This document shows, piece by piece, positions 11,972 through 20,834 of a stretch of DNA of 44,843 nucleotides. The stretch is from Pedobacter sp. (lineage in GTDB: Bacteria > Bacteroidota > Bacteroidia > Sphingobacteriales > Sphingobacteriaceae): NCBI GenBank assembly GCA_014377665.1, contig JACMPF010000154.1, positions 1 through 44,843 on the forward strand. Reading direction: 5' to 3'. Under the pieces are notes generated by a model. The model saw nothing but the letters and a program-made list of their open reading frames with translations, was not told where the DNA came from and searched no databases. Position 1 is the first letter of the stretch. Every line of letters begins with the position of its first letter. A program made the translations under genes and the position numbers.

Positions 11972-14440
11972 ATGGAAGAAATTACTGATCAAAACAAAGA
12001 GAACAATACAATTATAAATAAGCAGGAGGCCGTTGAAGAAGCAGTTCAGCACTTAAATAACCCGGTTACCCATTTACAGCCAATTGTTAAGCAATATCTT
12101 GGCAGTATAGAGAAGACATCTGTCGACGGTAATAAGTTTTTCTTCGGCGACGGAAGTGCCAGGGTTGAAATTAGGGTAGTTAGCGATGAGATCATTCGCG
12201 TGCGCCTCGCTCCCCACAGCGTTTTCTTAGATGAATTTTCTTACGCTGTCCCCGTCGTGGATCAGAAAGTAACTACGTTCAAAATGGAAGAAGTGGAAGA
12301 CAGTTACATCGTGTCTACGAATACGATCACCTGTAAAATCCGGAAATTGGATTTCCACATTTCGTTTATCGAAAACCAGAGTCAGATGGTCATGAGCGAA
12401 GATGCCGTACCGATGCACTGGGAAGAGAATGTAGAGTTTGGTGGTTACTATGTTTACGCGACTAAAAAATGCCAGCAGGAAGAGAATTTCTTCGGACTAG
12501 GAGATAAGTCGGGCAACATGAACTTACGTGGGCGTCACTTCCAAAATTGGAATACGGATGCTTATTCATTTGGCTGGGATCAGGATCCATTATACCGTAC
12601 GATTCCTTTTTACACTGGAGTTCACGATAAGGCAGCTTACGGTATTTTCTTCGACAATACATTCCGCTCCTATTTTGACTTCGGAAGCGAAGACAATAGT
12701 AAGACCAGCTTCTGGGCTGATGGTGGGGAACTACAATATTACTACATCCACGGTCCGCACATGATGGACGTTGTTAAACGTTATCAAACACTGACGGGAA
12801 CTCATCCGATGCCTCCCAAATGGGCATTAGGATACCATCAATGTCGTTGGAGTTACTATCCTGAGAAAAAGGTAAAAGAGATTGCGGAAGGATTTAGATC
12901 AAGAAATATTCCCTGTGATGCCATTTATTTGGATATTGATTATATGGACGGGTACCGTTGCTTCACCTGGAATAAGACTCATTTCCCTGATCCTAAACGA
13001 ATGATCAAAGAGCTGGCTGATGATGGCTTTAAAACCGTTGTAATGATTGATCCTGGAATTAAGGTTGATGATAACTATTGGGTATTTAAAGAGGGTAAAG
13101 AGAATAACTTTTTCTGTCGCAGAAGTGATGATTACTTCATGGAAGGCCATGTATGGCCAGGCAGGTGCCAGTTTCCAGACTTCACTAATCCTGCGGTTAG
13201 GGAATGGTGGGGAAACCTCTATAAAGAATTAGTTGAGATTGGTGTAGCAGGCGTTTGGAATGATATGAATGAGCCGGCAGTTTTTGGTTCAGGAACATTT
13301 CCTAATGATGTTAGGCATAACTACGATGGTTTTCGAGGTTCTCACCGTAAAGCACACAATGTCTACGGCATGCAGATGGTTCGATCTACTTATGACGGCC
13401 TAAAAAAATTAATGCGCAACAAGCGTCCATTTACCATCACCCGTGCGGGATACTCTGGTATGCAACGTTATGGATGTGTTTGGACAGGAGATAATGTTGC
13501 GACCTGGGAGCATTTAAAGCTTGGTAACATCCAGTGTCAACGGATGTCGATTTCCGGAGTACCATTTGTTGGTACAGACATCGGAGGGTTCAGCGGAGAG
13601 CCGGATCCTGAACTATTTACAAGATGGATTCAATTGGGAGCTTTTTCCCCCTTCATGAGAGCTCACTCAGCGGGAGATACTGCTGAACGTGAACCATGGA
13701 GCTTTGGAGAGCCATTTACCAGTATCAATAGAATATACATAGAACTGAGATATCGCTTAATGCCATACCTTTACTCTGTATTCTGGGAGCATCACCGTTA
13801 TGGATTCCCAATTCTAAGACCGCTGGTTATGCTTGAGCAAGAAAATATCAGCAACAGTTTCCGTCAGGATGAGTTTACTTTTGGAGATAAGATATTGGTA
13901 TGTCCTGTTTTAGAGCAAGGCGCTACATCGAGAATGGTTTATCTTCCGAAGGGAAAATGGGTTAATTTCTGGACACACGAAGTATTAACCGGAGAAAGTG
14001 AGTACAATATTGCTGCGGCGCTTGATCACATGCCTTTGTTTATTAGGGCTGGTTCTGTAATTCCAGAATATCCCGTGATGCAATATGTAGGAGAGAAAGA
14101 CGTCGACGAAGTTATGTTAAATGTTTACTTCTGCGATTATGAAGTTAATTCATTCCTTTATGAGGATCATGGAGATACCTTCGCTTATGAGCAGGACATC
14201 TACTCAGAGAAAAAGTTTACTGTTAAAGGTTCAGCAACCAATCTTGTAATAGAACAAAGCAGGACAGGGTTGTACACACCTACTTACGAATTATACAACC
14301 ACAACATTATAGGGCTACCTTTCAAAGTCAATAAAATTACGATTGATGATAAAGAATTGATCGATTTTACGTTAGATGAGCGTAACTGTTTACGTTTCAA
14401 ATCCAATAAGAATTTCACAATTATAAAATTATACAACTAA
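11972..14440 (+). CDS. Glycoside hydrolase family 31 (alpha-glucosidase-like)
   Basis: The 822-residue protein has a galactose-mutarotase-like N-domain, a GH31 (beta/alpha)8 barrel and C-terminal beta domains. The nucleophile is D431 in WNDMNEP and the acid/base is D507 in WTGDN; GTDIGGF and FSPFMRAHS complete the family signature. There is no signal peptide, so it should be cytoplasmic and act on maltose-type or glycogen-derived alpha-glucans; alpha-xylosidase activity cannot be excluded. Its stop overlaps the glgB start (TAATG), which implies translational coupling and a role in glycogen or alpha-glucan turnover. The first 30 residues are acidic, low complexity and probably disordered. Confidence 0.93.
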   Translation: MEEITDQNKENNTIINKQEAVEEAVQHLNNPVTHLQPIVKQYLGSIEKTSVDGNKFFFGDGSARVEIRVVSDEIIRVRLAPHSVFLDEFSYAVPVVDQKVTTFKMEEVEDSYIVSTNTITCKIRKLDFHISFIENQSQMVMSEDAVPMHWEENVEFGGYYVYATKKCQQEENFFGLGDKSGNMNLRGRHFQNWNTDAYSFGWDQDPLYRTIPFYTGVHDKAAYGIFFDNTFRSYFDFGSEDNSKTSFWADGGELQYYYIHGPHMMDVVKRYQTLTGTHPMPPKWALGYHQCRWSYYPEKKVKEIAEGFRSRNIPCDAIYLDIDYMDGYRCFTWNKTHFPDPKRMIKELADDGFKTVVMIDPGIKVDDNYWVFKEGKENNFFCRRSDDYFMEGHVWPGRCQFPDFTNPAVREWWGNLYKELVEIGVAGVWNDMNEPAVFGSGTFPNDVRHNYDGFRGSHRKAHNVYGMQMVRSTYDGLKKLMRNKRPFTITRAGYSGMQRYGCVWTGDNVATWEHLKLGNIQCQRMSISGVPFVGTDIGGFSGEPDPELFTRWIQLGAFSPFMRAHSAGDTAEREPWSFGEPFTSINRIYIELRYRLMPYLYSVFWEHHRYGFPILRPLVMLEQENISNSFRQDEFTFGDKILVCPVLEQGATSRMVYLPKGKWVNFWTHEVLTGESEYNIAAALDHMPLFIRAGSVIPEYPVMQYVGEKDVDEVMLNVYFCDYEVNSFLYEDHGDTFAYEQDIYSEKKFTVKGSATNLVIEQSRTGLYTPTYELYNHNIIGLPFKVNKITIDDKELIDFTLDERNCLRFKSNKNFTIIKLYN

Positions 14441-16347
14441 TGGAAGTGCTTGCCCATAGCTTATTCAGTGATTTTGATATCGCATTATTTATTTCAGGCA
14501 AGCACTTTCGGTTGTATGAGAAGTTCGGTTCCCATCTGCTCAAGATAGGAAAAACGGAAGGAACTTATTTTTCTGTATGGGCACCAAATGCACAGGAAGT
14601 AAGGGTGATCGGCAATTTTAATCATTGGAACAAAAGCGCACACTACCTTAATAAAAGAATTGATGAATCTGGGATCTGGGAAGGCTTTATCGCCGGAGTT
14701 GGAAAAGGGGAGGTGTATAAATACGCCGTCAAAGGTTTTAACGGTGATGAGCTGGAAAAAGGCGATCCCTATGCTAAACGCTGGGAACACCCTCCAAAAA
14801 CTGCTTCGATGGTATGGGATAACGACTATGCCTGGAAGGACAAAGCATGGTTACAAAAACGGCCTAAGCTTAATGCGCTAAACCAACCAATGTCGGTCTA
14901 TGAAATGCATTTAGGATCCTGGCAACGTGATCCGAATGAACCTAAGCGGGTATTAACTTATAAAGAAATCGCCGTCAGCCTTGTGCCTTATATTCTGGAT
15001 ATGGGTTTTACTCACGTTGAGTTTATGCCAATAATGGAGTATCCTTACTATCCATCCTGGGGATATCAGATCACCGGTTACTTCGCTGCGAGCTCCAGAC
15101 ATGGAACTCCCCAGGAGTTGATGTCCCTTATTGAAGAACTTCACAAGAATAATATTGGCGTGATTATGGATTGGGTGCCTTCCCATTTTCCGGGAGATGC
15201 CCATGGATTATACAACTTTGATGGCACTCATTTATATGAGCATGCTGATATGCGTAAAGGTTTCCATCCGGACTGGAAATCTTATATTTTTAATTACGAC
15301 AGGAATGAGGTTCGCTCTTTTTTGATCAGTAATGCCTTATACTGGTTTGATAAATTCCATGCCGATGGTTTGAGGGTAGATGCTGTAGCGTCTATGCTTT
15401 ATTTTGACTTCTCAAGAAAGGCCGAAGATGCTGCAACCAACGAGTATGGTGGTCGCGAGAATCTCGGCGCCATATTATTCCTGAAAGATATGAATGAGGC
15501 AGTTTACAGCAATTATGAGGGTGTACATACCATTGCAGAAGAGAGTAGTACCTATCCGGGCGTGACTCATCCTGTTCATGCCGGTGGCCTCGGTTTTGGC
15601 ATGAAATGGATGATGGGTTGGATGAATGACACCTTGAAGTATTTTAAGAATGATCCAATCGCTAGAAAGCACCACCATCATCAGCTGACGTTTAGTATTA
15701 CGTATGCCTTCAGCGAGAATTTTATGCTTCCCTTTTCGCATGATGAAGTGGTACATGGTAAATCTTCCATGATCTATAAAATGCCTGGAGATGAGTGGCA
15801 GAAGTTCGCAAACCTGCGCGTTTTGTATGCTTACATGTTTACTCAACCAGGTAGCAAGCTCCTTTTCATGGGAAATGAATTTGCTCAGACTCACGAGTGG
15901 GATTTTAAGAACTCGTTAGACTGGCATCTTTTGCAGCACCCGCCACATTTAGGGATGCAGAATACTGTTAGGGCATTAAATAAACTTTACAAGTCAGAAC
16001 CAGCACTATACGAGCATAGTTTCTCGCATGAAGGATTCGAGTGGATCAATGCAGATGATGCGCAGCACTCGATTTTTGTTTATCAACGAAAAGGGACAAA
16101 GGCTAAGGATACCTTAATTGTTATCTTGAACTTAACTCCTGTGTATAGGCAGGATTATAAGGTTGGATTGCCATTCGAAGCCAAATGGAAAGAGATATTT
16201 AATACCGATGCGGAAGAATTCTTCGGCAGCGGTAAAGCTAACAAGGTCGTTTTACTTCCTGAACACGAAGAATGTAGTGGAAGAGAATACTCTATTTCTT
16301 TAGATATTCCGCCTTTAGCAGCCATCGTGCTAAAGCAAGCAAGATAG
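14440..16347 (+). CDS. glgB: 1,4-alpha-glucan branching enzyme
   Basis: GlgB introduces alpha-1,6 branches into glycogen. The 635-residue protein has a CBM48 module (about 35-125, with YFSVWAPNAQEVRVIGNFN) followed by the GH13 barrel: DWVPSHF region, nucleophile D314 in GLRVDAVASM, acid/base glutamate in IAEESSTYPG (E367/E368), the transition-state aspartate in FSHDEV, and a C-terminal all-beta domain. It lacks the extra N-terminal N1 domain of the 728-residue E. coli enzyme, as many shorter GlgB proteins do. It overlaps the upstream GH31 gene by one base and precedes the TPR gene by 17 bp. Neither glgA nor glgC is in this window. Confidence 0.95.
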   Translation: MEVLAHSLFSDFDIALFISGKHFRLYEKFGSHLLKIGKTEGTYFSVWAPNAQEVRVIGNFNHWNKSAHYLNKRIDESGIWEGFIAGVGKGEVYKYAVKGFNGDELEKGDPYAKRWEHPPKTASMVWDNDYAWKDKAWLQKRPKLNALNQPMSVYEMHLGSWQRDPNEPKRVLTYKEIAVSLVPYILDMGFTHVEFMPIMEYPYYPSWGYQITGYFAASSRHGTPQELMSLIEELHKNNIGVIMDWVPSHFPGDAHGLYNFDGTHLYEHADMRKGFHPDWKSYIFNYDRNEVRSFLISNALYWFDKFHADGLRVDAVASMLYFDFSRKAEDAATNEYGGRENLGAILFLKDMNEAVYSNYEGVHTIAEESSTYPGVTHPVHAGGLGFGMKWMMGWMNDTLKYFKNDPIARKHHHHQLTFSITYAFSENFMLPFSHDEVVHGKSSMIYKMPGDEWQKFANLRVLYAYMFTQPGSKLLFMGNEFAQTHEWDFKNSLDWHLLQHPPHLGMQNTVRALNKLYKSEPALYEHSFSHEGFEWINADDAQHSIFVYQRKGTKAKDTLIVILNLTPVYRQDYKVGLPFEAKWKEIFNTDAEEFFGSGKANKVVLLPEHEECSGREYSISLDIPPLAAIVLKQAR

Positions 16348-16364
16348 GCAGCTCAACTAAAACG

Positions 16365-16871
16365 ATGAAAGAAGAACATAAGTTTGTTAAACCTTATATC
16401 AAATATGTCAGCGTTGCTGCCGTGTTGGTTATCTGCCTCTTAATATGGTCCCCATGGTCGTCAGGTCTTTATGAAAAATATGCCATCAGCAGACAGATGT
16501 CGGTAGCAAAGCCAGGTAACGATTCGGAAGTCAATATTTCTAAAGGAGCAAAATATTTTAATAGCCAAAAATACCATAAAGCTAAAAAGGTATTGCAAAG
16601 TGAATATATGCTTAACCCGCAAAACTTATTGCTTTCCTATTACTTTGCGATCACGCTCGTTGAAACAGGCAAGGAATATGAGGCTAGAACAATTTTTATG
16701 AGTCTTTATAAAGGGGAATCAGCATTTAAATATGATGCAGCTTACTATGTAGCCCTTAGCTTTTTGAAAGAAGACAACAAGCCAGCCACGATAGAATGGT
16801 TGCAAAAAGTTCCTCAAGAGACTGCAAATTCTTCAAAAGCAAAGGAGCTGATTGCTAAATTGCAGAGGTAG
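16365..16871 (+). CDS. Membrane-anchored TPR-like protein, function unknown
   Basis: The 168-residue protein has a short basic N-terminus and one hydrophobic segment (about 14-28, VSVAAVLVICLLIW) that should anchor it in the inner membrane with the rest outside. From about residue 60 onward, helical repeats with A/Y/L spacing (AKYFNSQKYHKAKKVLQSEY; YYFAITLVETGKEYEARTIF; AAYYVALSFLKEDNKPATIE) look like two to three TPR units. It follows glgB by 17 bp on the same strand and is probably the last gene of that operon. It meets the GH43 gene tail to tail. Any link to glycogen rests only on position. Confidence 0.8.
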   Translation: MKEEHKFVKPYIKYVSVAAVLVICLLIWSPWSSGLYEKYAISRQMSVAKPGNDSEVNISKGAKYFNSQKYHKAKKVLQSEYMLNPQNLLLSYYFAITLVETGKEYEARTIFMSLYKGESAFKYDAAYYVALSFLKEDNKPATIEWLQKVPQETANSSKAKELIAKLQR

Positions 16872-16894
16872 TAAAAGGTCCTTGATAAGCTGAT

Positions 16895-18406
16895 CTAGTT
16901 ATAAGTTAACCTAAACGACGAGAATACTGCGTTTTGATCCGAACTTCCTTTGAAATTTAAACCGATCCTTGGGCTTCTGTCCCATTGCGTTAGGAAATCA
17001 ACTTTAGTTGTTTCTGACCCTGATAGTTCTTTCCATGCCGATGAACCTGTCTTATAAAATACCTTGCAGCTTAGGTCTGGATCAACGCTGAGCTTTAGCG
17101 TGACGAGACTTTTTGAAGTAATTGTGCCGCTAGCAAGAACGGATCTTTTATCGCCTTTAACTTCCCAAAATTCAACACTGCTTCCAATTACACCAATGCC
17201 TATTGAGGAATTGGCGTCTCCGTAATATACTAGACCTTTTTGTGCAGTATTGTAATTTACAACAGTAGTAACCATTTCAAAATTGGTTGAAACAGGTCGT
17301 CTTGTTATTGCAACTCCCGACTTGTTCGTCGCATTGATACTTCCAGAAATCTGTAATCTTCCGTCCACTTGCTTCAGAACAGGACTAGAGTTGCGGAAAT
17401 CCCATTGCCAGCCTAAAGATGGTTTTTTAGTAGAAAAGTCATCAATTACATCGCTACTAGTCATAGTAACATTACTACCATTTGCTTCTCTAAAAACAGG
17501 CCACTCACCCTTAATTGACCAGGTTAACTCTGCCAGCATTCCTTGTCTTCCTGTGTAAACAGTCGTCTTTTTATTATAGGAATGGTACAAATAAAATGTC
17601 TTTCCTTCTGGCGTATTAACGAAAGTTCCGTGGCCAGAGCACTTCCAATCGGCATTCTCCTGTAAAATTGGATTCTTATCAAAATCAATGTAAGGCCCCT
17701 TGAAATCTTTTGACCTCGCTACCCTCACGTTATAATCACACTGAATTCCACAGCAATTCCCTGCTGAATAAAACAAATAGTAGAAGCCATCTTTCTTAAT
17801 GATGCTTTGGCCTTCTAGACCAACCTTCTTGTCATCTTTAAATAAAGTGAAGGGCTCACCCACCAGTTTTAAACCGTCTGCGGAAAGTTTGCTCCCTAAA
17901 ATTTCAATTGGGCGATTGTCGAGTCCATATGCTTTAAAAGTGATGAACAGCTCTCCATTCTCATTGTATACAAACGCATCAATCGCTTCTTTACCATATT
18001 CGATAATGACTCCATGGTCTATAAAGCCACGGTCAGGATAGGCAGACGTAGCAACACCGATGTAAGACACATTGTCTTTTTTACGTCTTGCGGTATAATA
18101 TAAGAAGTAGGTGTTGTTATGAAAGTAGTACTCCGGGGCCCAAAATGATCCTGATGTCCACTCTGGCGCCTTATCAAATACAAAGCCTGTTTGTTTCCAG
18201 TCCTTCAGGTTTGTGGAAGTATAAATTGGAAAGTGTGGAGCCCACTCTGATGAAGTTCCTACAGCATAATATTGATTCCCTTTTCTAATTACTGATGGAT
18301 CGGCAAAGTCTCCTGGTATAACGGCTTTCTGTAACTGACCGGAAACACAAAAAGCACTAGCACACACAACAAAACTAATTAACAAGCAACGACTTAAAAA
18401 TCTCAT
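16895..18406 (-). CDS. Secreted glycoside hydrolase family 43 protein
   Basis: The 503-residue product starts with a signal peptide (LLISFVVCASAFCVSG) and continues as a five-bladed beta-propeller of the GH43 type. D36 in GDFADPSVI fits the general base, D143 in AIDAFVYN the pKa modulator and E198 in GLEGQS the general acid. Family members are arabinofuranosidases, xylosidases or arabinanases on plant polysaccharides. The C-terminal region from about 320 to 503 looks like a concanavalin-type beta-sandwich. A CCGIQC motif near 218-223 is unusual and may form a disulfide. The gene stands alone between convergent and divergent neighbours; no SusCD pair is adjacent. Confidence 0.88.
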   Translation of the reverse strand: MRFLSRCLLISFVVCASAFCVSGQLQKAVIPGDFADPSVIRKGNQYYAVGTSSEWAPHFPIYTSTNLKDWKQTGFVFDKAPEWTSGSFWAPEYYFHNNTYFLYYTARRKKDNVSYIGVATSAYPDRGFIDHGVIIEYGKEAIDAFVYNENGELFITFKAYGLDNRPIEILGSKLSADGLKLVGEPFTLFKDDKKVGLEGQSIIKKDGFYYLFYSAGNCCGIQCDYNVRVARSKDFKGPYIDFDKNPILQENADWKCSGHGTFVNTPEGKTFYLYHSYNKKTTVYTGRQGMLAELTWSIKGEWPVFREANGSNVTMTSSDVIDDFSTKKPSLGWQWDFRNSSPVLKQVDGRLQISGSINATNKSGVAITRRPVSTNFEMVTTVVNYNTAQKGLVYYGDANSSIGIGVIGSSVEFWEVKGDKRSVLASGTITSKSLVTLKLSVDPDLSCKVFYKTGSSAWKELSGSETTKVDFLTQWDRSPRIGLNFKGSSDQNAVFSSFRLTYN

Positions 18407-18494
18407 TCTTTCTGGGTTAAAAATGGCAAGATAGTAAAAAGTGGATTTAAAGTCATATCACATTACATAAAAGCAGTTTCGTAGAATTAGGATG

Positions 18495-18502
18495 TAATTT
18501 TG
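18495..18502 (+). promoter_or_regulatory. Possible -7 element for the LLM oxidoreductase gene
   Basis: TAATTTTG matches TAnnTTTG exactly and lies 16 bp before the ATG at 18519. No convincing -33 TTTG is found at the proper distance, so the call is weak. Confidence 0.35.
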
Positions 18503-18518
18503 TTCCTACGTCTATAAC

Positions 18519-19523
18519 ATGGAAACACTTCTTAGCAACACACCATATTCAGTACTTGATCTTGCCACGGTAATTGAGGGCAAAACCCCTGCAGATACAT
18601 TCAGAAACAGTTTAGACCTTGCGCAGCATGTGGAAGATTGGGGATTTAATAGATATTGGCTGGCAGAGCATCACAACATGATCAGCGTTGCGAGTTCGGC
18701 CACGTCTGTCGTAATCGGACATATTGCCGGGGGAACCAAAACTATTAGAGTCGGTTCGGGGGGGATTATGTTGCCAAATCATTCCCCACTAGTCATTGCC
18801 GAGCAATTTGGAACGTTGGAATCTCTTTTTCCAGGACGTATCGATCTGGGATTGGGCAGAGCGCCTGGGACAGACCAGGTTACAGCTATCGCGATTAGGG
18901 GAGAGCGCTTTAATGCTGCTAATGATTTTCCGAAAGACGTGTTGAAGTTGAAGCAGTACTTTTCAACTGAAAATGCCAAAAGTAGTGTAAGAGCTATTCC
19001 GGGCGAAGGCCTTGATATTCCAATCTGGATACTTGGGTCAAGTACTGACAGTGCTCATCTTGCGGCTGCGCTCGGATTACCCTATGCATTTGCCAGTCAT
19101 TTCGCACCTGCACAGTTTCTGACTGCAATTGATATCTATCGTAAAAACTTTAAACCTTCTGCGCAGCTGGCAGCACCCTATGTGCTTGCTTGTATAAATG
19201 TTGTAGCTGCTGATACAGATGCTGAGGCCAATAAGCTGGCGACTTCGTTGTTCCAATTATTCAAGGGCATCGTAACTGGCAAGCGTATGTTATTACAGCC
19301 GCCCGTAGATAATATGGAGGATGTTTGGGATGTATATGAAGAGGCGCAGGCCAATCAAATGCTTGCTTGCACTTTTATTGGGAGTAGAGAGACCATTCGA
19401 GAAGATCTTCAGAGATTTTTAGAACAGACGCAGGTAAATGAAGTTATGGCTAGTTCTCATATCTACGATCATCAAGCGAAATTAAGATCCTACCAATTAC
19501 TTTCTGAGGCTTTCAAGGGATAA
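18519..19523 (+). CDS. LLM-class flavin-dependent oxidoreductase (luciferase-like)
   Basis: This 334-residue protein has the bacterial-luciferase-like TIM-barrel pattern: [12 protein letters not shown] near the start, [13 protein letters not shown] (about 43-55), the [19 protein letters not shown] stretch, and [17 protein letters not shown]. These features match the single-component-like LLM group (MsnO8/YhbW type) often annotated as alkanal monooxygenase-like. It would use reduced FMN or F420 to oxidise an unknown substrate; Bacteroidota normally rely on FMN. There is no signal peptide. It appears monocistronic, divergent from the GH43 gene. There is no neighbouring flavin reductase and no second luciferase subunit, so light emission is not implied. 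Confidence 0.9.
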   Translation: METLLSNTPYSVLDLATVIEGKTPADTFRNSLDLAQHVEDWGFNRYWLAEHHNMISVASSATSVVIGHIAGGTKTIRVGSGGIMLPNHSPLVIAEQFGTLESLFPGRIDLGLGRAPGTDQVTAIAIRGERFNAANDFPKDVLKLKQYFSTENAKSSVRAIPGEGLDIPIWILGSSTDSAHLAAALGLPYAFASHFAPAQFLTAIDIYRKNFKPSAQLAAPYVLACINVVAADTDAEANKLATSLFQLFKGIVTGKRMLLQPPVDNMEDVWDVYEEAQANQMLACTFIGSRETIREDLQRFLEQTQVNEVMASSHIYDHQAKLRSYQLLSEAFKG

Positions 19524-19690
19524 CCTGCCTAAAATTATTTCTTATCTTTTAGTATCGATTCCCGATTTGGTCTAAGTGCGGGGTAGCTTTTCGCTGTCTT
19601 TGATAACAATTAAATAATTGATGGCTCACAGAAATCTTTTTTATCACTAAGGCTGTTACAGGTTAATTATTCAAACTGAATCAAAAAATC

Positions 19691-19723
19691 TTTAAAAGTA
19701 ATAGTCGAAATCACGTAAGTTTG
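19691..19723 (+). promoter_or_regulatory. Promoter of the methyltransferase/VOC/P-type ATPase operon
   Basis: A perfect -7 box (TAAGTTTG at 19716-19723) follows TTTA (19691-19694) at 21 bp. Transcription would begin about at the ATG (19731), so the mRNA may be leaderless or nearly so. Confidence 0.5.
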
Positions 19724-19730
19724 TGTCAAT

Positions 19731-20360
19731 ATGAATACTAAACAAGCGTACAACATTTGGGCGGCTCAATACGATACTAACGACAACAAAACTCGGGATC
19801 TTGAAGGCCTTGCCTTAAAATTGTCATTGGCGAGTGTGTCTTTCAATAAGGTACTCGAAATTGGCTGTGGAACGGGTAAAAATACGGAGTGGTTGATAGA
19901 CAAAGCGGTACAGATTACTGCAGTGGATCTTTCAGACCAAATGCTTGCGAGGGCTAAGGATAAATTCACTTCAAACAAAGTGCAGTTTAAACAGGCTGAT
20001 ATTACCCGTAAATGGAACTTCAAAGATGGTTTATATGATTTGGTCACCTTCAGTCTAATTTTAGAACACATAGAAAATCTGGACTATGTATTCAATGAAG
20101 TTGGTAAATCGCTAAACCCTGGTGGTTATGTATATATCGGCGAATTGCATCCTTTTATGCAATACACAGGAACGAAAGCAAGGTTTGATACAGAGGAGGG
20201 CAACCAACAAGTAGTAGATTGCTTTAATCATAATGTTTCCGACTTCATCATCGCAGGTATGAAACATGGGCTTCAACTGTTAGCACTGGACGAATATTTT
20301 GATGATAATGACAGAAGTCAAATGCCAAGAATTTTAACGATCTTGCTTAAGAAATCTTAG
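19731..20360 (+). CDS. Class I SAM-dependent methyltransferase
   Basis: The 209-residue cytoplasmic protein has the Rossmann methyltransferase order: motif I LEIGCGTGKNTEWL (about 42-55), the acidic ribose-binding residue after VDLSDQMLARA, motif II-like QADITRKW, and motif IV/V in LYDLVTFSLILEHIENL. It belongs to the Methyltransf_11/25-like group; the acceptor is not predictable. It is the first gene of a rightward cluster, with the VOC gene 9 bp downstream and the metal ATPase after that. Confidence 0.9.
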   Translation: MNTKQAYNIWAAQYDTNDNKTRDLEGLALKLSLASVSFNKVLEIGCGTGKNTEWLIDKAVQITAVDLSDQMLARAKDKFTSNKVQFKQADITRKWNFKDGLYDLVTFSLILEHIENLDYVFNEVGKSLNPGGYVYIGELHPFMQYTGTKARFDTEEGNQQVVDCFNHNVSDFIIAGMKHGLQLLALDEYFDDNDRSQMPRILTILLKKS

Positions 20361-20369
20361 GAAACAATA

Positions 20370-20834
20370 ATGAAACAAGTACTATTTATCGCCTTCATTT
20401 TACTAGTCACCTCTCCAGTTCAAAAAGTTATGGCTCAAACCGAAACTAAAAAGCAGGTTACTGTTTTAAATCATATCGCTGTATATGTTGCCGATCTGGC
20501 AAAGGCGACAGCATTCTATAAAAGTGTCTTGAATCTGCAGGAGATCCCTGAACCATTTAAAGACAATCGCCACACCTGGTTCACGCTTGGCTCTGCTGGT
20601 CAGCTGCATTTAATTCAGGGAGCTAAAGTGGGAAATGAGCACGATAAGAATGAACATTTGTGTTTCAGTGTATCCTCGGTGGAGGATTTCGTTAAAAATC
20701 TGGATGCTAAAAAGGTCCATTATGAAGACTGGCCAGGGAAAGCGAGCACCATTACAAACAGAGTTGACGGCGTGAAGCAAATCTATTTTAAAGATCCCGA
20801 CGGCCACTGGTTGGAAATAAATGATGCAAAATAG
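20370..20834 (+). CDS. Secreted VOC (glyoxalase/bleomycin-resistance fold) protein
   Basis: The 154-residue product starts with a signal peptide (VLFIAFILLVTSPVQKVMAQ), which is unusual for this normally cytoplasmic fold. The rest is a paired beta-alpha-beta-beta-beta domain: LNHIAVYVADLAKATAFYK, QLHLIQG, EHLCFSV and a final DPDGHWLEIND. The potential metal ligands H35, H in QLH, H in EHL and E in WLEI are all present, so it could be a metal-dependent lyase or isomerase in the periplasm; the substrate is unknown. It lies 9 bp after the methyltransferase and overlaps the P-type ATPase start by 14 bp. Confidence 0.88.
   Translation: MKQVLFIAFILLVTSPVQKVMAQTETKKQVTVLNHIAVYVADLAKATAFYKSVLNLQEIPEPFKDNRHTWFTLGSAGQLHLIQGAKVGNEHDKNEHLCFSVSSVEDFVKNLDAKKVHYEDWPGKASTITNRVDGVKQIYFKDPDGHWLEINDAK

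Noticed and set aside
12462..12764. Antisense and overlapping ORFs within GH31 and similar long genes
   Set aside because: They lie inside strongly supported coding sequences, have no recognisable domain and fit chance open frames.
18519..19523. Bioluminescence operon together with the LuxE-like gene at 4927-5913
   Set aside because: The genes are 13 kb apart in different units, and the LLM protein is the single-component type; no luxA/luxB/luxC pattern exists.
20821..20834. Overlap of the VOC and ATPase genes as a possible frameshift fusion
   Set aside because: Both proteins are complete, the VOC protein is exported and the ATPase has its own initiation site; the overlap is ordinary coupling.
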